Source: Halobacteriales archaeon QS_8_69_26 (GTDB lineage Archaea; Halobacteriota; Halobacteria; Halobacteriales; SW-7-71-33). Taken from it: DNA of 64,000 bases. Both the position numbers and the translations under genes were made by a program. The first letter of the stretch is position 1; every line of letters starts with the position of its first letter. Of the stretch, positions 16,191-24,635 are shown piece after piece. The stretch lies in assembly GCA_003023195.1 (NCBI GenBank), contig PXRX01000028.1, positions 19,520-83,519 of the forward strand, written 5' to 3'. Below the pieces are notes generated by a model. That model did no database searches and was not told the DNA's origin. It saw only the letters and a program-made list of their open reading frames with translations.

Positions 16191-16655
16191 CTACCGCGAG
16201 CCGGTGGTGACCTCCTGGCCGTCGTGTTCGACGACCACCGATCCCGGGAGGCCGCCGTCGAACTCGATGCGGGCCTCGTAGTCGACGGCGGCGACGCACT
16301 GGGAACACATGTCGGCGTCCTCGTTCTCGACGGCGGCGACCGAGACGGTGAGTGTGTCGGACCCGGCGTCGTACTCCGCGCTCTTTAGTTCGGCGTGGTG
16401 GCACGGGTCAGACGCCGAGAGCGACCCCCTGACCAGCACGGACTCGTCCTCGTAGCTCACGCTGGCGTCGCCACCCGAGCCACAGGCCGCGTCGGTGGTC
16501 TCGATCGACCGGTCGGATACGGAGGGCGATCCGCCGCCACCGCCATCGCCGTCGTCCCCGTCGTCGCCGCCACCGCCCGGACTGCTGAGACAGCCGGCGA
16601 GCGCACCCGTCCCTGCTGCAGCCGCGATGCTCCCGAGGAACTCTCGTCGTTTCAT
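16191..16655 (-). CDS. Tat-dependent lipoprotein of unknown function
   Basis: This 154-residue protein starts at ATG 16655 (MKRREFLGSIAAAAGTGALAGC), an N-terminus with a twin-arginine motif and the lipobox LAGC. A Gly/Asp/Ser-rich linker follows the lipidated Cys. The mature domain contains four Cys (ACGSG, DPCHH, MCSQC) that could form disulfides or bind metal. It is presumably anchored on the outer face of the membrane. No family was recognised. Confidence 0.75.
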   Translation of the reverse strand: MKRREFLGSIAAAAGTGALAGCLSSPGGGGDDGDDGDGGGGGSPSVSDRSIETTDAACGSGGDASVSYEDESVLVRGSLSASDPCHHAELKSAEYDAGSDTLTVSVAAVENEDADMCSQCVAAVDYEARIEFDGGLPGSVVVEHDGQEVTTGSR

Positions 16656-16830
16656 GGGCGGCCCTACACCCCCCACTTCCAAATCGCTTCCGTAACCTCA
16701 AGGCCCTCTTTGACATACTCCGATCCGGGAGGCGGACGATCGGTCGCCGGATCCCCCCGCGTGCCGGTACCTGACACGCCGGCGTCGACACCGTAACGGA
16801 TTTACGCGGAAGGGGCCTACCCCGTATCGA

Positions 16831-16903
16831 GTCCTGATAGGGTAGTGGACCATCCTACGGGCTTGCGGAGCCTGTGACCGGAGTTCAAATCTCCGTCAGG
16901 ACG
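16831..16903 (+). tRNA. tRNA-Arg (anticodon GCG)
   Basis: The sequence folds into a cloverleaf: acceptor GTCCTGA pairs with TCAGGAC, the anticodon stem CGGGC pairs with GCCTG around the loop TTGCGGA, and the T arm is CGGAG-TTCAAAT-CTCCG. The anticodon GCG reads CGC arginine codons. The CCA end is not encoded. The 3' half of this gene is duplicated downstream (see the repeats at 16881 and 17092). Confidence 0.95.
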
Positions 16904-17019
16904 TTCATTCCTCGCGACTGCTCTGTGAGCAGCCGCTGCGTCATTCACGTCCTGACTTGCCCAACGCTCACTTCGTTCGCGTTGGACTCCGTCAGGACGC
17001 TTCTCGCGGCACACGACGA
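16881..17019. repeat. att-like direct repeat, copy 1 (begins inside the tRNA-Arg T arm)
   Basis: This 139-bp segment starts with gagttcaaatctccgtcagg in the tRNA T arm and continues past the gene. It is repeated at 17092-17230 with a single mismatch (C16933 versus T17144). Starting within the T arm of a tRNA is the classic position of archaeal integrase att sites. The segment contains a nested hairpin (16948-16999) whose outer arms cgtcctgac/gtcaggacg copy the tRNA acceptor end. Confidence 0.9.
16948..16999. repeat. Nested hairpin carrying a tRNA acceptor-end copy
   Basis: The outer arms CGTCCTGAC and GTCAGGACG enclose the inner arms CCAACGC and GCGTTGG around a tcacttcgttc loop. The right outer arm repeats the last nine bases of the tRNA gene. 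The same hairpin occurs at 17159-17210 in the second copy. Confidence 0.8.
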
Positions 17020-17091
17020 ACCCCCGGAGATTTGAACAGGGAAGTCGCAGCCCGGGAAGCGACCGGAGGGAGCGACCCGGACCGTCTTCCC

Positions 17092-17230
17092 GAGTTCAAA
17101 TCTCCGTCAGGACGTTCATTCCTCGCGACTGCTCTGTGAGCAGTCGCTGCGTCATTCACGTCCTGACTTGCCCAACGCTCACTTCGTTCGCGTTGGACTC
17201 CGTCAGGACGCTTCTCGCGGCACACGACGA
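17092..17230. repeat. att-like direct repeat, copy 2
   Basis: This is the second copy of the 139-bp repeat, offset by 211 bp, again beginning with the tRNA T-arm sequence. The 72 bp between the copies contain ggagatttgaac, an inverted copy of the T-arm sequence gttcaaatctcc. Taken together, this looks like what remains after excision or decay of a tRNA-integrated element. No integrase gene is present in the window. Confidence 0.85.
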
Positions 17231-17314
17231 TCGTAGCGAGGGATCCGTGCCGATCCCTCCGAAGTCGACACCGAGCAATTATTATTAAGAATGTGAAGCC
17301 AGTCAACCGATACG

Positions 17315-17986
17315 ATGTCCGGAGACGACTCGTCACGGCAGGACCGACGCACCGAACGGGACGAACGATCGCACCGCGGGGACCGGGACGGGGCCGAAGC
17401 CAGGGCCGAACCACGGGACGGCACGGCCGACGGCACCCGGCCCACTCGCGAGGAGAGCGGGGACGACGGCGGGACCGAGGACGCCACCGGGAGCGACGAC
17501 GGCGGCGGAACCCTCGAGGGGATAGACGCCAGCGACACCTTCGAGGGTCTCCCCGTCTCGGGGTCGGTGGTCGGGAACTTCGCGTCGGTCCTCGTGGCCT
17601 ACGGCGTCCTGGGGTTCTCGCTGGCGTTCACCGGGGTCATCCTGCTGAACCTGTACGGAGGAACCGTCGAGTTCGGCAAGGCGTTCCTGGGGTTCGGGAC
17701 CATCGCCTTCCTCGCACTCGTCGGGCCGGTGCTGGGCGGGCCGATGGGCCTGTGGGCACAGGAGCAGGCGGACGGCGAACTCCTCTCGATCCCGGCGGCC
17801 TTTCTCGCCAACGCTATCGGCCACTTCTTCATGGCCTTCATCGCGGCGATCTTCCTCGCCGTCGAGTTCGAGGGCCTGCAACTGGTCGACCTGCTCTTCC
17901 CGTTCTTCTTCGCCGCGTTCTTCGCGGGGCTGATGGCCGCGGTCACCGCGGGCCTCGGGTCGGCCGTCACGCGGGTGCTCTCGTAG
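17315..17986 (+). CDS. Membrane protein with long acidic disordered N-terminus
   Basis: This 223-residue protein has a charged, low-complexity first ~80 residues (Arg, Asp, Gly, Thr). About four hydrophobic segments follow, including SVLVAYGVLGFSLAFTGVIL, AFLALVGPVLGGPMG, IGHFFMAFIAAIFLAV and FPFFFAAFFAGLMAAVTAGL. No family was recognised. A TATA-like attattattaagaa lies about 35 nt upstream of the ATG. It precedes the Vms1-like gene on the same strand by about 85 bp. Confidence 0.7.
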   Translation: MSGDDSSRQDRRTERDERSHRGDRDGAEARAEPRDGTADGTRPTREESGDDGGTEDATGSDDGGGTLEGIDASDTFEGLPVSGSVVGNFASVLVAYGVLGFSLAFTGVILLNLYGGTVEFGKAFLGFGTIAFLALVGPVLGGPMGLWAQEQADGELLSIPAAFLANAIGHFFMAFIAAIFLAVEFEGLQLVDLLFPFFFAAFFAGLMAAVTAGLGSAVTRVLS

Positions 17987-18070
17987 TGGCCGGGGCGCCC
18001 GTCCGGTCCTCGCGCGTCGCTGGCGCCGGTCCCGGGACCTAGAAGTAGCTCCGGGCCGGCCATCCGGTCG

Positions 18071-18985
18071 ATGCTCGATCGGTTGCTCGGGCGGGCGGGC
18101 CTGAAAGAGCGGATAGCGGAACTGGAGGCCGAACTCGCCGAGGCCCGCGAGGAGGTCGACCGCCTCGAGGACCGCCTGGACGCCGAGGCCGGGCGGCGGT
18201 CGGCGGCCCAGAGCGGCCGCCAGGAGGCCGAGCGACGGGCCAACCGCCTGGAGGACCGGGTCGCGGGCCTGGAGGGGGAGATAGAGCACCTCCGCGACCC
18301 GGGGACGGACCTGGAGTTCCGGGACACCGCGACGCTCTCGGGCGATCGAACCCGGGCGGTCCTGGACCGGCTCGCGAGCGTCGAGGCGGGACCGGAGGGG
18401 GCGCTGACCGCCGCGGTCGAGGACGACCTCCCGGCGGAGGTCGAGGACACCTTCGGCCGGCGGGCGCGACTGGTCGCCGAGGCCGCGCCCTGCGTCGCCG
18501 TGACCGACGACACGGGGCTGGTCAGCGCGGCGCTGTCCGGCCCGGTCCGGCCCGACCCCTTCGTCGCGTGGGGCGAGGGGTTCGACCTCGACCGGTCGAA
18601 CTACCTGCCGACGGGGTCGTTCACCCTGGCGCTGGTCAGGGCCGACCTGTTCGCGCTGGGGACCTACGAAGGGGACGAGCGCGTCGACTACCGCGGGTTC
18701 GACAGCCCCGTCGGCGGCGACCACTCGAAGGGCGGTTTCTCCCAGGCGCGGTTCGAGCGCCTGCGCGACGAACAGGTCGAGGCCCACCTCGATCGGTGCC
18801 GGGAGGCCCTCGACGACCGGGCGGTCGATCCCCTCTACCTCGTCGGGGACCGGGGCACCGTCGAGGCACTCGCCGACGAGTACGACCCGGCCGCGACCGA
18901 CGCCGTCGACGCCACCGGCGACCCGGAGGACGCCCTCGCGACCGCCTTCCGCTCGTTCTGGGCGAGCAAGCTCTACCTGATCTGA
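18071..18985 (+). CDS. Vms1/ANKZF1-family peptidyl-tRNA hydrolase
   Basis: This 304-residue protein has an N-terminal coiled coil (about residues 10-75) followed by an eRF1-like (VLRF1) domain. The diagnostic catalytic loop GGDHSKGGFSQARFERLRDEQ is at about residues 215-235, with GGFSQ in place of the GGQ of release factors. The family cleaves peptidyl-tRNA on stalled or split ribosomal subunits in ribosome quality control. Immediately downstream on the same strand is a ubiquitin-like SAMP2 gene, so a coupled quality-control role is plausible. The haloarchaeal member has not been characterised here. Confidence 0.8.
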   Translation: MLDRLLGRAGLKERIAELEAELAEAREEVDRLEDRLDAEAGRRSAAQSGRQEAERRANRLEDRVAGLEGEIEHLRDPGTDLEFRDTATLSGDRTRAVLDRLASVEAGPEGALTAAVEDDLPAEVEDTFGRRARLVAEAAPCVAVTDDTGLVSAALSGPVRPDPFVAWGEGFDLDRSNYLPTGSFTLALVRADLFALGTYEGDERVDYRGFDSPVGGDHSKGGFSQARFERLRDEQVEAHLDRCREALDDRAVDPLYLVGDRGTVEALADEYDPAATDAVDATGDPEDALATAFRSFWASKLYLI

Positions 18986-19090
18986 GACCGGTCGTCCTCC
19001 GTTCGGGACCGATCCGGCCCCAGCGACGACCCCGGCGCCCGGAGACCACGCGACACCCTCAAGACGCCGGCTCCACGAACGACGACCGAG

Positions 19091-19342
19091 ATGGAAGTGA
19101 CCGTCGAGGTCGCTGGCGAGGACACCCACCGGGTCGAGACCGACCCCGACGCGACCTACGCCGACCTGGTGCGGGCGGTCGACCTCAGCCCCCACGAGGT
19201 GTCGGTGCTGGTCGACGGCCGACCCGTCCCGGAGGACCAGCCCGTCGAGGCCGAATCCGTGACGGTCCTCCGGTTGATCAAGGGGGGTCGATCGCGGGAG
19301 CGACCGGTCGAGGGGCAGAGCGGTCGCGGCGGAACTGGTTAG
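19091..19342 (+). CDS. samp2: SAMP2-like ubiquitin-fold modifier with a C-terminal extension
   Basis: Residues 1-66 match the haloarchaeal small archaeal modifier SAMP2 over its full length, from MEVTVEVAGEDT through YADLVRAVDLSPHEVSVLVDG to VLRLIKGG. Known SAMP2 proteins stop at that diglycine, which is adenylated by UbaA for protein conjugation and tRNA thiolation. Here the frame continues for 17 more residues (RSRERPVEGQSGRGGTG) before TAG at 19340. The codon after GG is CGA, one base from a TGA stop. The protein would need processing by a JAMM-type protease to expose GG, or the tail reflects stop-codon loss. Confidence 0.88.
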   Translation: MEVTVEVAGEDTHRVETDPDATYADLVRAVDLSPHEVSVLVDGRPVPEDQPVEAESVTVLRLIKGGRSRERPVEGQSGRGGTG

Positions 19343-19367
19343 TATTCACCGACCCGTAGATCCAGCC

Positions 19368-19916
19368 ATGAGCCGGCACGAGGGGGACCCCGGGACGGGG
19401 ATCCCGTCGTTCGAGTTCGAACTCCCGAACGTCGGGGCGGGACCGGACACCCTGTCGCTGTCGGCGCTGGCGCGGGATCACTCCTTCGTCGTCCTGTTGC
19501 TCCAGCGCGACCACTACTGCATGAACTGCCGGGACCAGGTCCAGCGGGTGGCCGACCGGTACGGGGAGTTCCGGGCCCGGGACGCGGCGGTGGTCTCGGT
19601 GGTGCCCGAACCCCCCGAGCGCGTCCGGGAGTGGCACGAGCGGTACGACCTCCCCTACCCGCTGCTGGCCGACCCCGACGCCGCCGTCGGCGAGCGCTAC
19701 GACCAGCCCGTCCGGTTCGGGGTCCTCGGCGACGTCAGCGACTTCCTGGGGCGGATGCCCGAAGCCGTGGTGCTGGACGTCCGCGACCCCGAACGGGTCC
19801 GGACGCTGTACGTCCACCGCGGCACCTCGACGTTCGACAGGCCGGACGTCGACGACCTGCTGGACGTCATCGACGACGCCGGCGAGGCGGGGACCGGACC
19901 CGATCGGGACCGGTGA
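19368..19916 (+). CDS. Redoxin/peroxiredoxin-like protein (CxxC)
   Basis: This 182-residue thioredoxin-fold protein of the AhpC/TSA-redoxin type has a CMNC active-site motif in RDHYCMNCRDQVQRV. A conserved PYPLLADPDAAVGERY segment and the RGTSTFDRPDVDDLLDVI C-terminus follow. It probably reduces peroxides or disulfides in the cytosol. It follows the SAMP2 gene on the same strand by 25 bp, so it may be co-transcribed. Confidence 0.8.
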   Translation: MSRHEGDPGTGIPSFEFELPNVGAGPDTLSLSALARDHSFVVLLLQRDHYCMNCRDQVQRVADRYGEFRARDAAVVSVVPEPPERVREWHERYDLPYPLLADPDAAVGERYDQPVRFGVLGDVSDFLGRMPEAVVLDVRDPERVRTLYVHRGTSTFDRPDVDDLLDVIDDAGEAGTGPDRDR

Positions 19917-19919
19917 CGG

Positions 19920-21098
19920 TCAGAAGACTTCCTGCATCACTTCGAGGGTCCGCTCGCGGTCCTCCCAGGCGACGAAGACGGCGACGGTCGTCGCGGAGGT
20001 GACCATGTCGTAGATGTTGATGTGGGCCTCGGCCAGCGGGTCGACGATCCGTGCGAGTACGCCCGGCCGGGTCGGGAGTTCGCCGCCCGTCACGCGGACG
20101 ACCGCGATGCCGTCGTCGACGGTCACCGACGAGAGGGGCTCGTGGTCGACGACCTCCCGGTGGAGGACCTCCTCGGCCTCGCCCGCGATGTCCTCCTCGA
20201 CGTAGAAGGTGACCGAGTCCATCCCGCTGGAGACGGCGTCGATGTTGAGTCCGGCCTCGCCCAGCGCGGCCGAGAGATCCTGGAGGATCCCCGGCCGGTT
20301 CCGGATGGCCCGCCCGGCGACGGTGAGCGACGCCAGGGGCGTCTCGTTCAGGTCGACCAGGCTGTCGAACTCGCCCTCGACGCTCGTGCCGCCGGTCAGC
20401 AGGTCGCCGTGCTGGTAGTGGACGACCCTGACGTCCAGGTCGTCGTCCTTGTACCCCAGCGCCGAGGGGGCGACGACCTCCGCGCCGCGAAAGGACAGGT
20501 CCCGGAGTTCGTCGACCGTGATCCGGGCGACGTTCCGGGCGCCCTCGACGACCTGTGGGTCGCCGGTCATCACGCCCTCGACGTCGGTGACGATGACCAC
20601 CTCGTCGGCGTCCATGTACTTGCCGAGCATCATCGCCGTGGTGTCCGAGCCGCCGCGACCCAGCGTGACCACCTCGCCGTCGGGCGTCTCGGCGAGGAAT
20701 CCCGTCACGACCGGCACGACTTCGTCGAGGCGGTCGGCCAGCGCCCCGGCTCGATCCTGGGTGCGCTCGACGTCCACCTCGCCGGCGTCGTCGGTGAACA
20801 CGGGCCACTCGTCACTGCCGGGTTCGAGGAACGTCGCCTCGATCCCCCGGGCCGCGAGGGCGGCCTTCAGCATCCGGACGCTCGTTCGCTCGCCCATGCT
20901 GACTATCTCCGCCCGGTCGCGCTCGGGGGCGTCGAAGGTGATGTCCTCCAGCAGTTCGTCGGTACTCGACCCCATCGCAGAGGCGACGACGACGATCTCG
21001 TGGCCCTCGCGGACCGCGGCGGCCACCGAGTCGGCCGCCCGGGCGACCCGCTCCCCGGTACCCAGCGAGGTCCCCCCGAACTTCGCTACGACCCGCAT
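19920..21098 (-). CDS. lysC: Aspartate kinase
   Basis: This 392-residue enzyme phosphorylates L-aspartate, the first step toward Lys, Met, Thr and Ile. The start MRVVAKFGGTSLGTGERV carries the KFGGTS signature and GRGGSDTTAMMLG is the second kinase motif. Two ACT domains lie in the last ~150 residues, consistent with feedback regulation by an end-product amino acid. ATG 21098 is chosen over the far-upstream ATG of the track. It is convergent with the redoxin gene. Confidence 0.93.
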   Translation of the reverse strand: MRVVAKFGGTSLGTGERVARAADSVAAAVREGHEIVVVASAMGSSTDELLEDITFDAPERDRAEIVSMGERTSVRMLKAALAARGIEATFLEPGSDEWPVFTDDAGEVDVERTQDRAGALADRLDEVVPVVTGFLAETPDGEVVTLGRGGSDTTAMMLGKYMDADEVVIVTDVEGVMTGDPQVVEGARNVARITVDELRDLSFRGAEVVAPSALGYKDDDLDVRVVHYQHGDLLTGGTSVEGEFDSLVDLNETPLASLTVAGRAIRNRPGILQDLSAALGEAGLNIDAVSSGMDSVTFYVEEDIAGEAEEVLHREVVDHEPLSSVTVDDGIAVVRVTGGELPTRPGVLARIVDPLAEAHINIYDMVTSATTVAVFVAWEDRERTLEVMQEVF

Positions 21099-21305
21099 CG
21101 CACCACCGCGACCCGTTCGGCGTCCGCAGGCGTGGATATCATGGACTACCCTGGTCGTTCGGACGGCAAAAGTCGTTGGGTTGTGCCCCGACTGATCCCG
21201 TATTAGTCGAACCGTCGATATTTTATACACTCAGTGAGTCTGTTTGGTCAATTGTTCTTTTTAATTCGGGTCCAGATGATAAATATACTCCTATGTTTTA
21301 CTATA

Positions 21306-21929
21306 CTATTTTGAAAAGTTCTTCGATTTTATGACTGCAGCTTTGATCCAGTATAAATAACTACGATCTTCATAAGATTCGACCCAGACTTCCATAATAT
21401 ACTTGTCCTTTGGTGGATCCTCTTCAACGTTTGCTCGGATGCCGCCGGCACCTTTTATCCCTCTTACTTCGCTGCCATTCTTATAAGTAGCAGCAATCTT
21501 AGAAATAACCAAAGCATGTCCCCCAGAGTATGGTGCATCGGGAGCGAACTTCCCGAGTGAATAGTTCCCATCTATATCTGTTAGATCGACCGTCACTCTC
21601 TCGGTGTGACGGCACTCACCACTCGGTAAAGCAAGTGCTGTTATCTTCGGCTTGTATGGACCTCTGTAGGTGTCTCGTAGGCACGGATCCATATCCCCCT
21701 CTTTTTCGACGAAAACGACTTCGAATGTCACATTTACGTGCTCGAGCTCAGCAGGGATATCTCCACTTCTTATGACATATTCGATACTCTCGTTTTCGGA
21801 CTGAACCTGTGATGCTTCGTTAGTGGGTGTTGAAGTCGGCGTCGGATCGCCGATCCCCAACCCCGATCCGAAACACCCGGAAACGGTTATCAATGCTATT
21901 ACAATTGTAATCTGGATCCATCGAGGCAT
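21306..21929 (-). CDS. AT-rich putative lipoprotein, unknown function
   Basis: This 207-residue protein starts at ATG 21929 (MPRWIQITIVIALITVSGC), giving a signal peptide with a lipobox VSGC. A Thr/Pro/Ser linker and a beta-rich domain with two Cys (DPCLRD, SGECRHT) follow. The codon use is markedly AT-rich and the protein is richer in Lys than its neighbours, so it looks recently acquired or lies in a relaxed island. It is flanked by AT-rich non-coding DNA (21200-22070). No family was recognised. Confidence 0.65.
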   Translation of the reverse strand: MPRWIQITIVIALITVSGCFGSGLGIGDPTPTSTPTNEASQVQSENESIEYVIRSGDIPAELEHVNVTFEVVFVEKEGDMDPCLRDTYRGPYKPKITALALPSGECRHTERVTVDLTDIDGNYSLGKFAPDAPYSGGHALVISKIAATYKNGSEVRGIKGAGGIRANVEEDPPKDKYIMEVWVESYEDRSYLYWIKAAVIKSKNFSK

Positions 21930-22135
21930 ATTTAATATGTTGGATAAAAATTGTAAATACTTTGTGCGGCAACTAGAAGTAGTATTCAGAAAAACGATCC
22001 CCGGATCTTTCACCGATGTTAATACGAAGGTAGAGGATCAACCTATTTAACCCACCCGGACAATGTAACGTTGATGAAAAAGCCGACCGCGAACGGGGTG
22101 AGCGGTCGGTGGTTACGCTTCCAACCCGTCCCCAG

Positions 22136-22172
22136 CCAGCTTTTACTCGCTCCGTTCGCTCGCAAAAGCTGG
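22136..22172. terminator. Perfect stem CCAGCTTTT...AAAAGCTGG
   Basis: Nine-base arms enclose a 19-base loop downstream of the M29 aminopeptidase stop codon (minus strand at 22183). This hairpin with AT-rich stem ends is a plausible 3' end element of that gene. Confidence 0.5.
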
Positions 22173-22182
22173 ACCAAAACGG

Positions 22183-23271
22183 TCACTCCTCGAATTCTTC
22201 GAAGACGAACGTCCCGTCCCGCTGGACTACCTCCCCGTCCACCTCGATCCGCGAGTCCTCGCTCATGTCGACGATCATGTCCATGTGGACCGCCGAGTCG
22301 TTGCGCTCGCGGTCCTCGCCGACGGTCCACTCGTAGGCGCGTCCGAGCGCCATGTGGACGGTGTCGCCCATCTTCTCGTCGAACAGGGTGTTGTCGGTGA
22401 ACCGGTCGATGTCCCGGTTCATCCCGATCCCCAGTTCGCCGAGGCGGCTGGCACCCTCGTCCGTCTCCAGAACCGCCGCCAGGACCTCCTCGTTCTTCTC
22501 GGCGGCGAACTCGACCACCTCGCCGTCCTCGAACGTGAGGTGGACGTCCTCGACCTCCCGGCCCTGGGCCATCAGGGGCATGTCGAAGTGGACCTCGCCC
22601 TCGACGGAGTCGGGCACCGGCGCGGTGTAGACCTCGCCACCGGGGAGGTTCTTCTCGGCGTAGTCGTTGGCCGTGATCATGCCGTCGACGGACATCGTGA
22701 CGTCGGTCCCCTCGCCCGAGACGATCCGTACCTCGTCGGCGGGGTCGAGGATCTCGACCATGTGCTCCTGGAACTCGCGCTGTTCCTCCCAGTCCTTGTT
22801 GATGGCCGACCAGACGAACTCCTCGTAGGCGTCGGTGCTCATCTCGGCGTCCTGGGCGTTGCCCGGCGCGGGGTACTGGGTGCCGACCCACCGCTTCTCC
22901 ATCATCGCCTCCTGGATGGGCTTCTGGACCTTGCCCATCGCCGCGTTCTTCTCCGGCGGCACGTCGCCCGTCTCGTGGGTGTTCCGCGAGGCGCTGACCA
23001 TGATGGCGACGTCGGCCTCCTCGACGGCCGCCAGGGCGTGCTCGGCCAGTTCGAAGTCCTCGGGGTCCATCGCGTGCATGTAGGCCCGGTTGGCCCGGCC
23101 GGACTGGGACATCCGCACCGGCTTGGCCCCCCGCTCGCCCAGTTTCTCGTACAGCGCCACCAGCAGGTCCTCGGCCGCGTCCGGCGCGCGGACGATGACC
23201 TCGTCCCCCTGCTCGACCGACACGGAATGATCGACGATTATCTCGGCGTGGTCCTCGACTCTCGGGTCCAT
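22183..23271 (-). CDS. M29 family aminopeptidase (thermophilic type)
   Basis: This 362-residue protein matches the M29 metallo-aminopeptidases throughout. It opens with MDPRVEDHAEIIVDHSVSVEQGD, has MVSASRNTHETGDVPPEK, and then GEVHFDMPLMAQGREVEDVHLTFEDGEVVEF. The metal ligands of the C-terminal domain fall in LGELGIGMNRDIDRFTDNTLFDEKMGDTVHMALG and NDSAVHMDMIVD. It removes N-terminal residues from peptides in the cytosol. ATG 23271 starts the conserved block. The 654-aa ORF in the track extends through the shadow of aRF1 and is not real upstream. Confidence 0.9.
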   Translation of the reverse strand: MDPRVEDHAEIIVDHSVSVEQGDEVIVRAPDAAEDLLVALYEKLGERGAKPVRMSQSGRANRAYMHAMDPEDFELAEHALAAVEEADVAIMVSASRNTHETGDVPPEKNAAMGKVQKPIQEAMMEKRWVGTQYPAPGNAQDAEMSTDAYEEFVWSAINKDWEEQREFQEHMVEILDPADEVRIVSGEGTDVTMSVDGMITANDYAEKNLPGGEVYTAPVPDSVEGEVHFDMPLMAQGREVEDVHLTFEDGEVVEFAAEKNEEVLAAVLETDEGASRLGELGIGMNRDIDRFTDNTLFDEKMGDTVHMALGRAYEWTVGEDRERNDSAVHMDMIVDMSEDSRIEVDGEVVQRDGTFVFEEFEE

Positions 23272-23378
23272 GGTCCGGTCGACGACCGGGGGCGACAAAA
23301 CCGTTTCCGGAACTGCGCTTCGGTAAGGATCCAAAGCAGTCGGGTCGTGCGAGAACCGGAGGATCAGGGCCTCGGCGC

Positions 23379-24635
23379 TTAGACGCCCGTCGAGTACCGC
23401 AGGATGCCGGCGACGCCGCCGAAGGCGTCGTACAGTTGCTCGCCCTTCTCGAAGTCGGTGGAGATGAACTTCGTCTCGGTGCCCCGCTGTTCGGCCAGGG
23501 TCATGAGGTGCTCGATGGCGTCCTCGCGGTCCGTCTCCTCGGCGGACTCGCCACACTCCGAGCAGGCGTGGTCTGGGGTGTCGTCGCTGCTGTCGACCAT
23601 CTCGTAGTCGGTGTGGCCGTTGGGGCACTCGAAGGTGACGACGTCCGAGCGCAGGTCCTCGCTGATGAGCAAGCGGTCGACCGACCCCATGTTGAGGTTC
23701 TGGCGGGTCTGGGCGAACCCGTAGGTCGCGAGGTCGCCGTCGTAGAGGTTCTCGAAGAACTCCTCCATCTCCGCCTTGTCCTTCATTATCTCCGCGTCGG
23801 CCAGGGCGTCCTCGGCGTTGTCCACCAGGTCGTACAGCCCCGACTCGTCGGTGTAGGCCACGTCGAACAGCCCCAGGATCTCCTCCTGGAGTTCGTGGTG
23901 GAGGTAGTCGCCGTCCTCGAACTCCTCCTTGGTCGGCGAGGGACCGCCGACCAGGATCCCGTCGATCTCGTGGCGCTTGGGGACGAACAGTTCGTTGGCC
24001 ATCTCCGCGACCTCCTGGTAGAAGTTGTCGATGGCCTCCAGGCGCAGGCGGGCGAACCGCTGGGCGGACTGACCCCCTTTGCGCTGCTTGCCCGGGACCA
24101 GCGAGGAGGCGGACTTGACGGGCACGACGCGCTTGCCCTTCAGCCACCCGACGTTGGCCTCCCGCCGGTCGAGGACGATCAGCCCGTACAGCCCCTTGTC
24201 CGCGAGCATGTTCTCCAGGGGCTCGGTGAGGAACTCGGAGTCGCAGTGGTAGCGGAACGACTCGACGGGTTCCGGCGGCGACTCCAGGACCCGGGTGATC
24301 ATGTCCGATCGCCCGCCGCCGGTGTCGACGGCCCCGGAGAAGAGCACCATCCCGTTCTCCGGCGGGTAGGTCTCGTAGTAGCGCAGGCGGTCCTTGATGC
24401 TCTTGAGGGCGTCCTGGACGTTGGTCCGGGTCTGCTTGGACTTGATGTTCGACGCCTCGCTGTGTTCCTGGGTGACGTGGGCGACGACCGAACTGATCTG
24501 CTTGTCCTCGGGGACGTAGATGGTGACCAGTTGCGTTCCTGATCCCTCGTACTCCTGGAGCTCCTCGATTACCTTCCGGAACTCGTACTTCTTCCGGTCC
24601 TCGGAAGGTCCGTCTTCCTGTTCCTGTTTACTCAT
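23379..24635 (-). CDS. prf1: Peptide chain release factor aRF1
   Basis: This 418-residue class I release factor shows the NIKS stop-codon recognition motif (residues 63-66) and the GGQ catalytic loop (187-189, KGGQSAQRF). A C-terminal domain has the zinc-like pair CPNG/CSECGE. It recognises all three stop codons and triggers hydrolysis on the ribosome. It lies upstream of the aminopeptidase gene on the same strand. Confidence 0.96.
   Translation of the reverse strand: MSKQEQEDGPSEDRKKYEFRKVIEELQEYEGSGTQLVTIYVPEDKQISSVVAHVTQEHSEASNIKSKQTRTNVQDALKSIKDRLRYYETYPPENGMVLFSGAVDTGGGRSDMITRVLESPPEPVESFRYHCDSEFLTEPLENMLADKGLYGLIVLDRREANVGWLKGKRVVPVKSASSLVPGKQRKGGQSAQRFARLRLEAIDNFYQEVAEMANELFVPKRHEIDGILVGGPSPTKEEFEDGDYLHHELQEEILGLFDVAYTDESGLYDLVDNAEDALADAEIMKDKAEMEEFFENLYDGDLATYGFAQTRQNLNMGSVDRLLISEDLRSDVVTFECPNGHTDYEMVDSSDDTPDHACSECGESAEETDREDAIEHLMTLAEQRGTETKFISTDFEKGEQLYDAFGGVAGILRYSTGV

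Noticed and set aside
16817-17014. 65-aa minus ORF over the tRNA-Arg gene
   Set aside because: It overlaps the tRNA and the att-like repeat and reads as a translation artefact of that DNA.
17333-19195. 620-aa minus-strand ORF
   Set aside because: It is antisense to the membrane protein and Vms1-like genes with shadow-type composition.
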